64,000 nucleotides of DNA from the NCBI GenBank assembly GCA_963580455.1, contig OY756969.1:10493501-10557500 (forward strand). The letters run 5' to 3'. The notes beneath the pieces are model-generated. The model was not told the origin of the DNA and made no database searches. It was given only the letters and a program-made list of their open reading frames with translations. Numbering within the stretch: the first letter of the stretch is position 1; each line of letters starts with the position of its first letter. Below, one piece after another: positions 23,969 to 34,300 of the stretch. This stretch comes from Euonymus europaeus. Its lineage: Eukaryota; Streptophyta; Magnoliopsida; Celastrales; Celastraceae. A program made the translations under genes and the position numbers.

Positions 23969-26712
23969 CTCCGGTCCTGAAACAACTTTCTCACCAACCT
24001 CTGCCTAACACAAAGGCGACCTACAAGCCTCCCGTAGAGCGCCTCGTAAGGTGCCATTCCTATACTACTCTGAAAAGAGTTGTTATATACAAACTCCGCC
24101 AGATGTAAGTATCGATCCCAGCTTCCTCCAAAGTCCACAACACATGCCCACAGCATATCCTCCAAAACCTGTATGGTTCTCTCACTCTGCCCATCACTCT
24201 GAGGATGATAAGCTGTGGAGAAATCCAACTTTGTTCCCAATGCCTCCTGTAAACCACTCCAAAATCTACCTGTGAACCGCGGGTCTCGGTCCGACACAAT
24301 AGATAATGGAATTCCGTGAAGTCTCACAATCTCTTTGACATACATAGTACTCAAGGTCTCCAACAAATCCGTCTTGTTCATGGGTAAGAAGTGTGCAGAC
24401 TTGGTCAATCTGTCCACTATCACCCAAACCGTGTCATGCCGTCCCTGAGTCATTGGCAACGCCGTCACAAAGTCCATAGTGATCTTCTCCCACTTCCATT
24501 GTGCTACCGGTAAGGGTTGCAACAATCCAGCTGGTCTCTGATGCTCTGCCTTCACTTGTTGACGAGTAAGACACTTCGTCACAAATCTAGCAACATCGGC
24601 CTTCATTCCCTTCCACCAGAAACTCTGCCTCAAGTCTCTGTACATCTTCGTACCCCCTGGATGCATAGCAAACCAAGAATGATGTGCTTCCTTTAGAATC
24701 TCTTGTCTCAACTCACCATCTTCGGGAACCACTAACCTTCCCGCATATCGTACTCCACCATCATTCCCTCGAACCCATCCAAGACTCTCATCAATTACAT
24801 CAAATGTATGATCTCCATTCTGTGCATCTATAACCTTCTGAACCATCATAGGTCTCGAAGTTATAGAACACAAATGCATCTTTTCCTCTTGGCTCTTCAA
24901 CTCTAATCCAAACTCATTGATTGTCTCCACAATTCCCCACTCATGCATGAATAGGCTAGAAATCTTCTTCTTCCTACTCAACGCATCAGCGACTACATTT
25001 GCTTTACCGGGATGGTATTGAAAATTGAAGTCGAAGTCCTCCAAGTATTCCATCCACCTCCTTTGACGCAAATTCAATTCTCTTTGGGTTAATAGATACT
25101 TGAGGCTCTTGTGATCCGAAAACACTTCAAATCTCTCCCCATAAAGGTAATACCTCCATTGCTTAAGTGCAAACACCACTGCCGCTAACTCCAAATCATG
25201 CACCGGATAATTCCTCTCATGTGCCTTGAGCAACCTTGAACCATACTCTATCACTCGGCCCCGTTGCATCAACACACACCCTAAACCAACTCCAGACGCA
25301 TCGCAATACACCTGGTAGCCTACATTCCTTTCCGGAACCACTAACACTGGAGGTGTTGTCAACCTCTTCTTCAACTCCTCAAATGTGGCTTCACACTCGT
25401 CTGTCCACACAAACGGTGTGCCCTTCTTTGTAAGCTGCGTCATCGGCGAAGCAACTCTCAAAAAATCCTCAATAAATCTCTGGTAGTAACCCGCCAATCC
25501 TAGAAAACTCCGGATCTCCGTCACATTCTTTGGTCTCTCCCAATTCAAAACCGACTCAACCTTGGAGTAGTCAACCGCTATGCCTTCTTGAGTGATCACA
25601 TGGCCTAGGAACTTTACTTCCGTGGCCCAAAATTCACACTTACTCAATTTAGCATACAGTTGATTCTCCCTCAACGTCTGTAACACTACCCTCAAGTGTT
25701 CCTCATGCTCTTCCTCCGTAAGAGAATAAATCAATATATCATCTATAAACACCACCAAAAAGTTATCCAAAAACGGTCTAAGAACCCTCTGCATTAGGTC
25801 CATGAACACCGCTGGGGCATTTGTCAACCCAAACGGCATCACAAGAAACTCATAATGCCCATAACGAGTTCTAAACGCTGTTTTCTGGATATCCTCATCC
25901 TTAATCCTCAACTGATGATAACCCGACCTCAAGTCAATCTTAGAGAAATGCATAGCACCTCTCAATTGGTCGAACAAATCATTGATCCTAGGCAATGGAT
26001 ATTTATTCCTCACTGTAACCTTATTCAACTGCCTATAATCAATACACATCCTCAAACTTCCGTCCTTCTTCTTGACGAACAACACTGGTGCTCCCCAAGG
26101 GGACACACTCGGTCTAATGAATCCCAAGTCTAGCAACTCCTCTAATTGAGAACTCAACTCCTTCAACTCTGCTGGAGCCATCCGATACGGTGGAATCGAA
26201 ATCGGCTTGACGTTCGGATGCAACTCAATAGCAAAGTCAATCTCCCTCTTCGGAGGTAATCCCGGCAACTCTTCCGAAAATACATCCATAAACTCTTCCA
26301 CTACCCGAATTATAGTAACTACATCTCCCTTAGGAGCCGAAGTCACCAAACTTGCGACTCTACAATCCAGATACAAAGGGTTATCCATGAAATGAGGACA
26401 TGGCATCCACTTCGATCCCTGTAAGTGAATCACCCTACCCTCCGGTACTCTAAGAGTGATCCTCCTTTGCCAAAAGTCAAGCACTCCTTGGTGCTTTGTC
26501 AACCAATCCACTCCGAGTATCACATTGAAGTCTTTGAAATCTAACACATACAAATCGGCTTGCAGAGATATTTCTCCAAACCGACACTCACAACCGAACA
26601 CTACTCCCTCCAACGTGGTAAAGTGCCCGAATGATGAGGACACCGTAAACATTCTCTTAATTGGCGAAATCTCCACCGCTAGTAATAAATGATGAGGTAG
26701 CACCGGAATCAA
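23920..26712 (-). pseudogene. Pol polyprotein core: protease tail, RT, RNase H, integrase catalytic domain
   Basis: An open frame of 930 codons. Residues 11-100 are the protease C-terminal part ([10 protein letters not shown] at 62-71). RT spans about 165-395 with [19 protein letters not shown], catalytic D260, and FIDD with D324/D325. RNase H spans about 465-580 with D471, E508, D533 and D576. Integrase has H677 or H678, H684 and C714, but R717 stands where the zinc finger's second Cys is expected (CLTRQ). The core triad is D747, D808 and E844; 35 residues separate the last two, the canonical DD35E. The first Met is only the frame opening: the DSG active site lies upstream in another frame. 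After about residue 894 the frame is shifted by a one-base change near 24030, so the last 35 or so residues are not pol. Nearly intact, but unable to give a full polyprotein. Confidence 0.93.
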
Positions 26713-27826
26713 ACAAAACTCTAGCCCAACAATTCGAAATCAAAAATGTACCTCCAATGAAGTTGGGATGCTTCTGTGCCTCCTGATGTCCCATAGCAAA
26801 GACACGACCATCCGTCAGCACATACTGCTGCTGCTGAGACTGTCTCTCTCCACCTCGTCCTCTCCCTCCCGATGGTACAGTGGAAGGAAGAGTTGGAGAT
26901 GGTACTCCGGGTATCTGAGGCTGATGCTGTCCTCCCTGGTTACTCTGCGGACACTCATTCTTTCTGTGGCCCATCTTGCCACAACCAAAACATCTAAATC
27001 CAGAAGATCTGCACTCATTCTTCATGTGCCCTTCTTTCCTACATTTGAAACACGTCACCTTGCCCCCTTGAAGTCTTGGACCCTTGCCTCGGTCCCCCTT
27101 TTGATGACGAAAATTAGTCTTCTGCTTCTTGTGGCTACTACCACCACCACCACTACTCTCAGTCGCTGGACGCTTCCTCTGAGCCTCATTTCGCTCACTC
27201 AACTCAAAGTCCAACGCCATCTCAACTGTATCATCATACGATACCACCCTAGTGGCCATCACCATCCTCCAAAGACTGGGTAGCAACCCATCTCGGTACC
27301 TTGCCGCCTTCTTTGCATCGATAGGAGCAAACTCTCTCCCAAACCGATACAACTCCTCAAACTGCTTTGTATATTGAGACAACGTCATCTCTGATGTCTG
27401 CAAAAAATCTAGAAACTGCTTGGCCTTCTCAGTCTGTAGAGGTCTCGGCACAAACTTCTGCATGAGCAACTGCTCAAAAGAGGTCCAAGTCAGCTCATTC
27501 CACCTCTGACCCATAGACATCCACCATTCATAGGCCACTCCACTCAGATAATAGAAAACAAACTTCACCCGTCGTTCATCGGGTATCTCCAACGTGTCCA
27601 TCCTCATGCTCAACTGATTGAACCACTCCTCCGCCCCCACACCCGTTCCATCTTCAGAAAAGGTTGGAGGAGAAGTCCTCCTCAGCTGATCCACCTTATA
27701 CATACCCCTTCCAGCTCTCGGTGTTGTAGCTACCTTAGTAGTAGCCTCGGGTACCACTCCCTCAGTACGAGTGCCAGTTGCACCTATCGCCTGAGCCACT
27801 ACTTGTGCTATCGTCTGTGCCTGTGT
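26657..27826 (-). pseudogene. Gag (main part) and protease N-terminus
   Basis: Open from a TAG at 27827-27829 to 26657; the first Met is at 27799 (numbering below from there, 380 residues). Residues 55-155 are the retrotransposon gag capsid domain (EEWFNQLSMRMDTL, GVAYEWW, FVPRPLQTEKAKQFLDF). Two CCHC zinc knuckles follow: C250/C253/H258/C263 and C270/C273/H278/C283, which bind element RNA. A Q/P/G-rich linker leads to the protease active site, D364-S-G in LFDSGAT. The frame ends at residue 380, soon after the active site; the rest of the protease is in the overlapping pol frame, so an indel separates the two. An ancestral programmed frameshift is less likely, because the clade usually has one gag-pol frame and the break falls within a conserved domain. 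Confidence 0.9.
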
Positions 27827-28144
27827 CTACACCATACTCATCATGAAACTAGCTAACCCCTCCATCGTCACCGGTTGCCCCCCTGTGGTAACAGAAGCAA
27901 CAGGTCCTGCAGGTGGTGCCTGTTGATCAGCACTCTCAGTCGGTAGTCCCTCAGGATCTATCTCCTCCTCTCTCAACTCCGGATCCACATTCGGAACCGA
28001 ATCCTCAGTGCTAGGTGTGCCTCTAGTAACACGTTCCACCCCAACACTACGGCCTCTACCTTGGCCCCTACCAACTCTCCGTCGGCCTCTGCCATGAGGT
28101 ACCTCAGTCCCACTCTCGGACTTGGTAGTTCTACGGGTATTCAT
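27827..28144 (-). pseudogene. Gag N-terminal segment ending in a premature TAG
   Basis: Likely start at the ATG at 28144 (MNTRR...); earlier in-frame Mets at 28150 and 28177 are possible. The product is Arg/Gly-rich at first (GRGRRRVGRGQGRGRSVG), then acidic (PELREEEIDPEG), and ends MMSMV at TAG 27827-27829. Reading continues in the same frame immediately after the stop into the gag body, so this is one gene broken by a nonsense mutation rather than two genes. It begins about 150 bp inside the primer-binding site, as expected for gag. Confidence 0.8.
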
Positions 28145-28296
28145 CTGCATGGCAAACAGACAATACCATTTACACACAACTCAACAGAGGATTTATTAAG
28201 GACTAGAAAATATACCGGATCAGCAGCGGTTGTGACATGGCCTGGATTACACTACCATACATCTAGGACCCATCCCCGATCCTACATATAAACAAA

Positions 28297-28316
28297 CAAA
28301 CCTCCCTCCGATACCA
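28297..28316 (-). promoter_or_regulatory. Primer-binding site for initiator tRNA-Met
   Basis: On the minus strand, 3 nt after the end of the 5' LTR, the sequence starts TGGTATCGGAG and continues GGAGGTTTG. Plant initiator tRNA-Met sites typically start TGGTATCAGAGC, so I count about 16 of 20 matches. It sets the element orientation and is the usual primer for Tekay/Del and many other plant LTR elements. Confidence 0.85.
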
Positions 28317-28319
28317 AAT

Positions 28320-30392
28320 TATGACGCCCCGGTCCAGGCACGCCACGGGTGCCCTCCGGCACCGTCCTAGGACGCTAGTGCGATCATCCAGCGAACCAAA
28401 AATCCGACGGCATCTCCCTGTATATCGGAGAGTCCCCGCCTGCATCAGAAAACGCGCAGCAATAAATATACAATCCATCACACTAGCAACCTAGCCAGGC
28501 CTCAGGCCTCAATCACATGCAATCCTGATCCTAGGGGCCTCAGACCATCCACTACCAGCATGCACAAACTGATATTAATAATCAAATCAACCAATCCACA
28601 ATATCATATAACCATAAAAACAACTCCGCATATATCATGCATACACCCTCTGGTGCCAAATGGTTATAATAATATCATGAATAAACATCAATACATCATA
28701 TACAAAATACGTGCTTAGAGTATCTCTCTAGCACCCATATCCTACCCAGGGTCATCCATGTCACATCCCGCTCTCACTGATCCGCTCCACTAGTACCTGT
28801 ACCTATACTAGTATCACCTAAGGGAAGGAATGAAAATAGAGGGTGAGCAAGAAGCTCAGTAGGGTTATGAGTAACATGAGTATAAGGTCGAATCTGAAAC
28901 AATAGGCTATGCAACAATATGAAACCTACCACATGCACGTATACTCAACAATCACATAGAACATCAACCCGGGCAATCCCCTCAATGAGCAAACATCATC
29001 GATACCATGGCTCGTTCCATGTAATATCGAACGTGAGCAAAGCTCACCAAATCAACTCATCAATATCATGGTCGCTCCAAGTAGCTTTCAAGAATCCTAA
29101 GGAGACCCGAGTCCATACCCAGTTCCCCATGCAACTCTAATGCATTAATGCCATGACATGCCGAAAAGATATATATATGAACAACCTACATATATATATA
29201 TATATATACATAACTACCATGATGCATGAACGGAAAATCACGTAGTGCCCATAGGTGATGGAACACACATATTCCGTCATGCAATATCAAGAATTAACAA
29301 CATTTCAAAAGAAGGCTCGTTTCCCCTTAGAAGCAATTAAGGCGGAAACACAAATAAACGACCAATGAAGAATCGAAACGCTCTTTAGAATATCGAGAAT
29401 AAACGATAGAAAGAAAGGTTGGAAATCCCCTACCTCGTGTCGAGCAATTTACCACAAATCCCCAAATTCCGTTCCTAGGGTTTCGGTTTGGCCAAACCTA
29501 CAATGTGGCAAAACCGGACCCTCACACGCATCAATATATCCACCACAACTCATATAAACATCAATTTAAATCAATAAATTCGAAATCACTTACTTCTCTC
29601 TCTAGAAATTTCTTCCAAAATCCTCCAAACTCACTCCAAGCTCAACTAAACTGCAAAACACAAACCAATCTACATAAACATCCAAAATCAACCTATAATC
29701 AACATATCTAAAGCATAGAGCTCATCTCCTTAAGAATCAAACAAATCTAACAAAAACCTAGAATTTCAAAAACTATGGGAAACTTACCAAAACTCAAAAA
29801 TAAAGCTTGAATCTTCCTCCCCAAGCTTCAATGGTCACAAATCTTCAATCCCCAAGCTAAACTTCAACCAAAAGCTCCTTCTCTCTCTTCTTCTCTCTCC
29901 CTTTCTCTCTCTACACGGAAGAAACCAGAAAAAACTAAAAAGAAGAAGTAAATTTTGTGTTTTAAACTTGCTGGTCGGGTGGCACTCTTCCAGCGCTCCA
30001 GCGCTGGAAGTGCACTTGGCTTTGCCCAGAGAACGCTGTTCCAGCGCTCCAACGCTGGAAGTGCACTTGGCTCTGTCCAGAAAACGCTATTCCAGCGCTC
30101 CAGCGCTGGAAGTGCACTTGGCTCTGCCCACAAAACGCTGTTCCAGCCCTCCAGCGCTGGAAGGGCGCTCGACTCTGTCTCATATTTTTTTCTATGTTTT
30201 CTACTTTCCCACTTACATCCGTCTCGGTCTAAGCTTCGATTTGACATATTATGAGCCCGAAACGGACATGTATATCAAAAGTTATGGCCCATTTACCGAA
30301 CCTAGCTCAAAAACTATTTTTCCATGATTCCGTACCTCACGGATCATCGGTAACTTGACTCAAAACTAAATTCTTTGGGTCGGGGTTTCACA
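28320..30392 (-). repeat. 5' LTR of the chromovirus
   Basis: 2,073 bp, aligned with 21138-23383. The outer end (30392, element 5') keeps TGTGAAACCCC. The inner end (28320) has lost the canonical CA, since the plus strand reads TATGACGCCCC where the other LTR has TGTGATGCCCC. It lacks the 181-bp segment and carries its own version of the 51-bp minisatellite. Confidence 0.93.
29990..30170. repeat. 51-bp minisatellite in the 5' LTR
   Basis: Units start at 30005, 30056 and 30107, with a partial unit from 30158. The repeat is the same as in the other LTR, but more of its units keep the doubled AGCGCT palindrome (CCAGCGCTCCAGCGCTGG). Periodic translations on both strands are repeat artefacts. Confidence 0.9.
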
Positions 30393-30397
30393 CTAAC
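30393..30397. other. Target-site duplication CTAAC, right
   Basis: Exact match to 21133-21137, directly after the right LTR. Confidence 0.92.
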
Positions 30398-30406
30398 GAC
30401 ATAACA
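30398..30406 (+). mobile_element. Terminal remnant of the interrupted LTR-like element
   Basis: GACATAACA is neither chromovirus LTR nor satellite. It completes the element that starts at 19615 with a CA end. The satellite resumes at AGTTAAAAGCTCC. The assignment depends on the nesting model, so confidence is moderate. Confidence 0.5.
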
Positions 30407-33074
30407 AGTTAAAAGCTCCTCCATAGAGAGAGTTGAGCAACTATGGACCATCAAAGTTGCTTGCAAGAAACTTTTTATTGTTCTTCTATGTCGAATTTTA
30501 TGAGTATAGGCTTCCTAGATTATTACGATGCTAAAACCCCAACTTTCTATGACAAACGGATGAAATGGTTAAAAGCTCCTCCATATAAAGAGTTGAGCAA
30601 CTTCGGACCATCAAAGTTGCTCGGTGTACACTTTTTATTGTTCTTCTATGTCAAATTTTATGAGTATAAGCTTTCATGATTATTTCGATTCCAAAACACC
30701 AACTTTCTATGAAAAATTGACAAAACCGTTAAATCTCCTCAATAGAGAGAGTTGAGCAACTTTGGACCACCGAAGTTGCTCGATGTACACTTTTTATTGT
30801 TCTCTTATGTCAAATTTTATGAGTATAAACTCCATAGATTATTTCGATGCCAAAACCCCAACTTTGTACACAAGAGGACAAAAACGTTAAAGGCTCCCCC
30901 ATGGATAGAATTGAGTAATTCCGAATCATCAACATTGATAGGTATGCACTTTTTATTGTTTCTTTATGTGTAAATTTACTAGTATTCGCTTCGTAGATTG
31001 TTTTGTTGTCAAGATAACAAATTTCATTCTAAATTAGGCAAATTTATTAAAAAAAAACTCCAACGGGATAGTTGGGCAATATCGGATCATCAAAGTTGCT
31101 CAGTGTACACATTTTATTGTTCTTCTATATCACATTTTATGAGTATATGCTTTCAAGACTATTTCGATTCAAAAACACAAACTTTCTATGACAAATGGAA
31201 AAAACCGGTAAAAGCCCCTCCATAGAGAGAGTTGAGCAACTTCTGACCATCAAAGTTGCTCGGAGTACACTTTTTACTGTTCTTCTATGTCGAATTTTAT
31301 AAGTATAGGCTTCCTAGATGATTTCGATGCCAAAACCCCGACTTTCTATGACAAATGGTCAAAATCGTTAAAAGCTCATCCATAGAGAGAGTTGAGCAAC
31401 TTCGGACCATCATAGTTGCTCGGTGTACACATTTTATTGTTCTTCTATATCAAATTTTATGAGTATAGGCTTTCTAGATTATTTCGATGCCAAAACCCTG
31501 ACTTTCTATGACAAATGAACAAAATCGTTAAAAGCTCCTCTATAGAGAGAGTTGAGCAACTTCGGACCATCATAGTTGCACGGCGTACACTTTTTATTGT
31601 TCTTCTATGTCAACTTTTACGAGTATAAACTTCCATGATTATTTCGATGCCAAAACACCAACTTTCTTTGACAAATTGACAAAACCATTAAAAGCTCGTC
31701 CATAGAGAGAGTTGAGAAACTTCGGACCATCAAAGTTACTCAGCGTACACTTTTTACTATTCTTCTTTGTCAAATTTTACGAGTATAAGTTTCGTAGATT
31801 GTTTTGTTGTCAAGATAACAAATTTCATTATAAATTGGGCAAAACTATGAAAAACAACTCCGACTGGAGAGTTGAGCAATTTCGGACCGTCAAAGTTGCT
31901 CGGTGTAAACCTTTTATTGTTATTTTATGTCACATTTTATGAATATAGGCTTCCAAGACTATTTTCATTCCAAAACGCCAACTTTCTATGACAAATGGAC
32001 AAAACCATTAAAAGCTCCTCCATAGAGAGAGTTGAGCAACTTCGAATCATCAAAGTTGCTCAGGGTACACTTTTTATTGTTCTTCTATGTCAAATTTTAC
32101 GAGTAAAAGCTTTCATGATTATTTCGATGCCAAAACACCAACTTTCTATGACAAATTGACAAAATCGTTAAAAGCTCCTCAATATAGAGAGTTGGGAAAC
32201 TTTGGACCATCAAAGTTGCTCGGTGTACACTTTTTATTGTTTTCTTATGTCAAATTTTACGAGTATAAACTCCATAGATTATTTCGATGCCAAAACCCCA
32301 ACTTTGTACACAAGAGGACAAAAACGTTAAAGGCTCATCCATGGATAGAATTGAGTAATTCCGAATCATCAACATTGATTGGTATGCACTTTTTTTGTTT
32401 CTTTATGTCCAAATTTACTAGTATTCATTTTGTAGATTGTTTTGTTGTCAAGATAACAAATTTCATTCTAAATAGGGCAAAAATATTAAAAACAACTCCA
32501 ACGGGAGAGTTGACAATTTCAGATCGTCAAAGTTGCTCGGTGTAAACCTTTTATTGTTCTTCTATGTCACATTTTACGATTAAAAGCTTCCAAGACTATT
32601 TCGATTCCAAAACACCAACTTTCTATGACAAATGGACAAAACCGATGAAAGCTCCTTCATGGAGAGAGTTGAGCAGCTTCAGACGATCAAAGTTGCTCGG
32701 GGTACACTTTTTACTGTTCTTCTATGTCAAATTTTATGAGTATAGACTTCCTAGATTATTTTGATGACAAAACCCTGACTTTCTATGATAAATGGACAAA
32801 ATCTTTAAAAGCTCCTCCATAGAGAGAGTTGAGCAACTTCGGATCATCATAGTTGCTCGGTGTACAATTTTTATTGTTCTTCTATGTCAAATTTTACGAG
32901 AATAAGCATCCTTGTTTATTTCGATGCCAAAACACCAACTTTCTTTGACAAATTGACCAACCGTTAAAAGCTCCTCCATAGAGAGAGTTGAGCAACTTCG
33001 AACCATCAAAGTTGCTCGATGTACAATTTTTTAATGTTCTTCTACGTCAACTTTTATGAGTATAGGCTTCCTAA

Positions 33075-33660
33075 ATTATTTCCATGCCAAAACCCCAACT
33101 TTCTATGACAAATGGACAAAATTGTTTAAAGCTCCTCCATAGAGAGAGTTGAGCAACTTCGGACCATCAAAGTTGCTCTGTGTACACTTTTTATTGTTCT
33201 TCTATGTCAAATTTTATGAGTATAAGCTTCCTAGATTATTTCGATGCCAAAACTCCAACTTTCTATGACAAATGGAAAAAATCGTAAAAAGCTCCTCCAC
33301 AGAGAGAGTGGAGCAACTTCCGACCATCAAAGTTGCTCGGCGTACACTTTTTATTGTTCTTCTATGTCAAATTTTATGAGCATAAACTAGAATGATTATT
33401 TAGATGCCGAATCACTAACTTTCTATGACAAATAGGCAAAATCATTAAAACCTGCTCCCGAGAGAGAGTTGAGCAATTACAAACCATCAAAGTTGCTCGG
33501 CGTACACTTTTTATTGTTCTCTAATGTCAAATTTTATGAGTACAAGCTCCGTAGATTATTTCGATGCCAAAACCCCGACTTTCTTTGACAAATGGAGAAG
33601 ATCGTTAAAAGCTCCTCCATAGAGAGAGTTGAGCAACTTCGGATCATCATAGTTGCTCGG
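33075..33660 (+). repeat. Local 640-bp-offset duplication, left copy
   Basis: It aligns with 33715-34300 at an offset of 640 bp (4 monomers) with few differences. Shared variants include TTCCATGCCAAAACC, GAGCATAAACT, GATTATTTAGATGCC and GCTGCTCCCGAGAGAG. The sequence just before the right copy instead matches 32841-32920 at an 800-bp offset, so the duplication joint lies near 33715. It fits unequal exchange between misaligned monomers. Confidence 0.8.
33151..33178. other. Representative satellite dyad: 9-bp inverted repeat with 10-nt spacer
   Basis: GAGCAACTT, spacer CGGACCATCA, then AAGTTGCTC: a perfect 9-bp inverted repeat. The same element, perfect or with one mismatch (commonly TAGTTGCTC on the right arm), occupies the same position in most class A monomers of the window. 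In class B monomers the arms are eroded (GAGTAATTC / ACATTGATA). A cruciform, hairpin or protein-binding role is speculation. Confidence 0.85.
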
Positions 33661-33714
33661 TGTACAATATTTATTGTTCTTCTATGTCAAATTTTACGAG
33701 AATAAGCATCCATG

Positions 33715-34300
33715 TTTATTTCCATGCCAAAACCCCAACTTTCTATGACAAATGGACAAAATCGTTTAAAGCTCCTCCATAGAGAGAGTTGAGCAACTTC
33801 GGACCATCAAAGTTGCTCTATGTACACTTTTTATTGTTCTTCTATGTCAAATTTTATGAGTATAAGCTTCCTAGATTATTTCGTTGCCAAAACTCCAACT
33901 TTCTATGACAAATGGAAAAAATCGTAAAAAGCTCCTTCACAGAGAGAGTGGAGCAACTTCCGACCATCAAAGTTGCTCGGCGTACACTTTTTATTGTTCT
34001 TCTATGTCAAATTTTATGAGCATAAACTTGAATGATTATTTAGATGCCAAAGCACTAACTTTCTATGACAAATAGGCAAAATCATTAAAAGCTGCTCCCG
34101 AGAGAGAGTTGAGCAATTACAAACCATCAAAGTTGCTCGGCGTACACTTTTTATTGTTCTTTAATGTCAAATTTTATGAGTACAAGCTCCATAGATTATT
34201 TCGATGCCAAAACCCCGAATTTCTTTGACAAATGGAGAAAATCGTTAAAAGCTCCTCCATAGAGAGAGTTGAGCAACTTCGGATCATCATAATTGCTCGG
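33715..34300 (+). repeat. Local 640-bp-offset duplication, right copy
   Basis: Partner of 33075-33660. Homology ends after the GGATCATCATAATTGCTCGG segment, where the flanking monomers diverge. The GCTGCTCCCG monomer type in this unit reappears near 36457 and 37090, again about 640 bp apart, so this small family was amplified more than once. Confidence 0.8.

Larger units (their letters stand above)
21138..30392 (-). mobile_element. Ty3/gypsy chromovirus, Tekay/Del-like, complete but inactivated
   Basis: A 9,255-bp LTR retrotransposon on the minus strand, flanked by CTAAC duplications. In element order: 5' LTR (30392-28320), tRNA-Met primer-binding site, gag with two zinc knuckles, protease, reverse transcriptase, RNase H, integrase with a GPF module and chromodomain-type C-terminus, polypurine tract, 3' LTR (23383-21138). 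RT and RNase H lying before integrase is the Ty3/gypsy order. LTRs over 2 kb, the tRNA-Met site and the C-terminal sequence fit the Tekay/Del clade; the clade is inference from remembered family features. Coding is broken by a TAG in gag, a frameshift after the protease active site, and a frameshift plus TAG near the integrase end. The LTRs differ by scattered substitutions and one 181-bp indel, so the insertion is not brand new. Confidence 0.95.

Noticed and set aside
26768..27283. 171-codon plus-strand open frame opposite gag
   Set aside because: It is the shadow of the gag zinc-knuckle and linker region on the opposite strand. The translation is Ser/Thr/Leu-rich low complexity, and gag is clearly the real gene.
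22834..30327. Periodic open frames on both strands over the LTR GC-rich tracts (17-residue repeats such as SALPALERWNSVLW)
   Set aside because: They come from the 51-bp minisatellite, whose length is a multiple of 3. All frames stay open, and the translations extend into unrelated LTR sequence.
33151..33178. Possible CENP-B box in the satellite (TTCGGACCATCAAAG)
   Set aside because: It matches the TTCG, the A and the final G of the TTCGNNNNANNCGGG pattern but lacks CGG in the last block. That is 6 of 9 key positions by my count, and plants have no established CENP-B orthologue. The dyad is the stronger observation.
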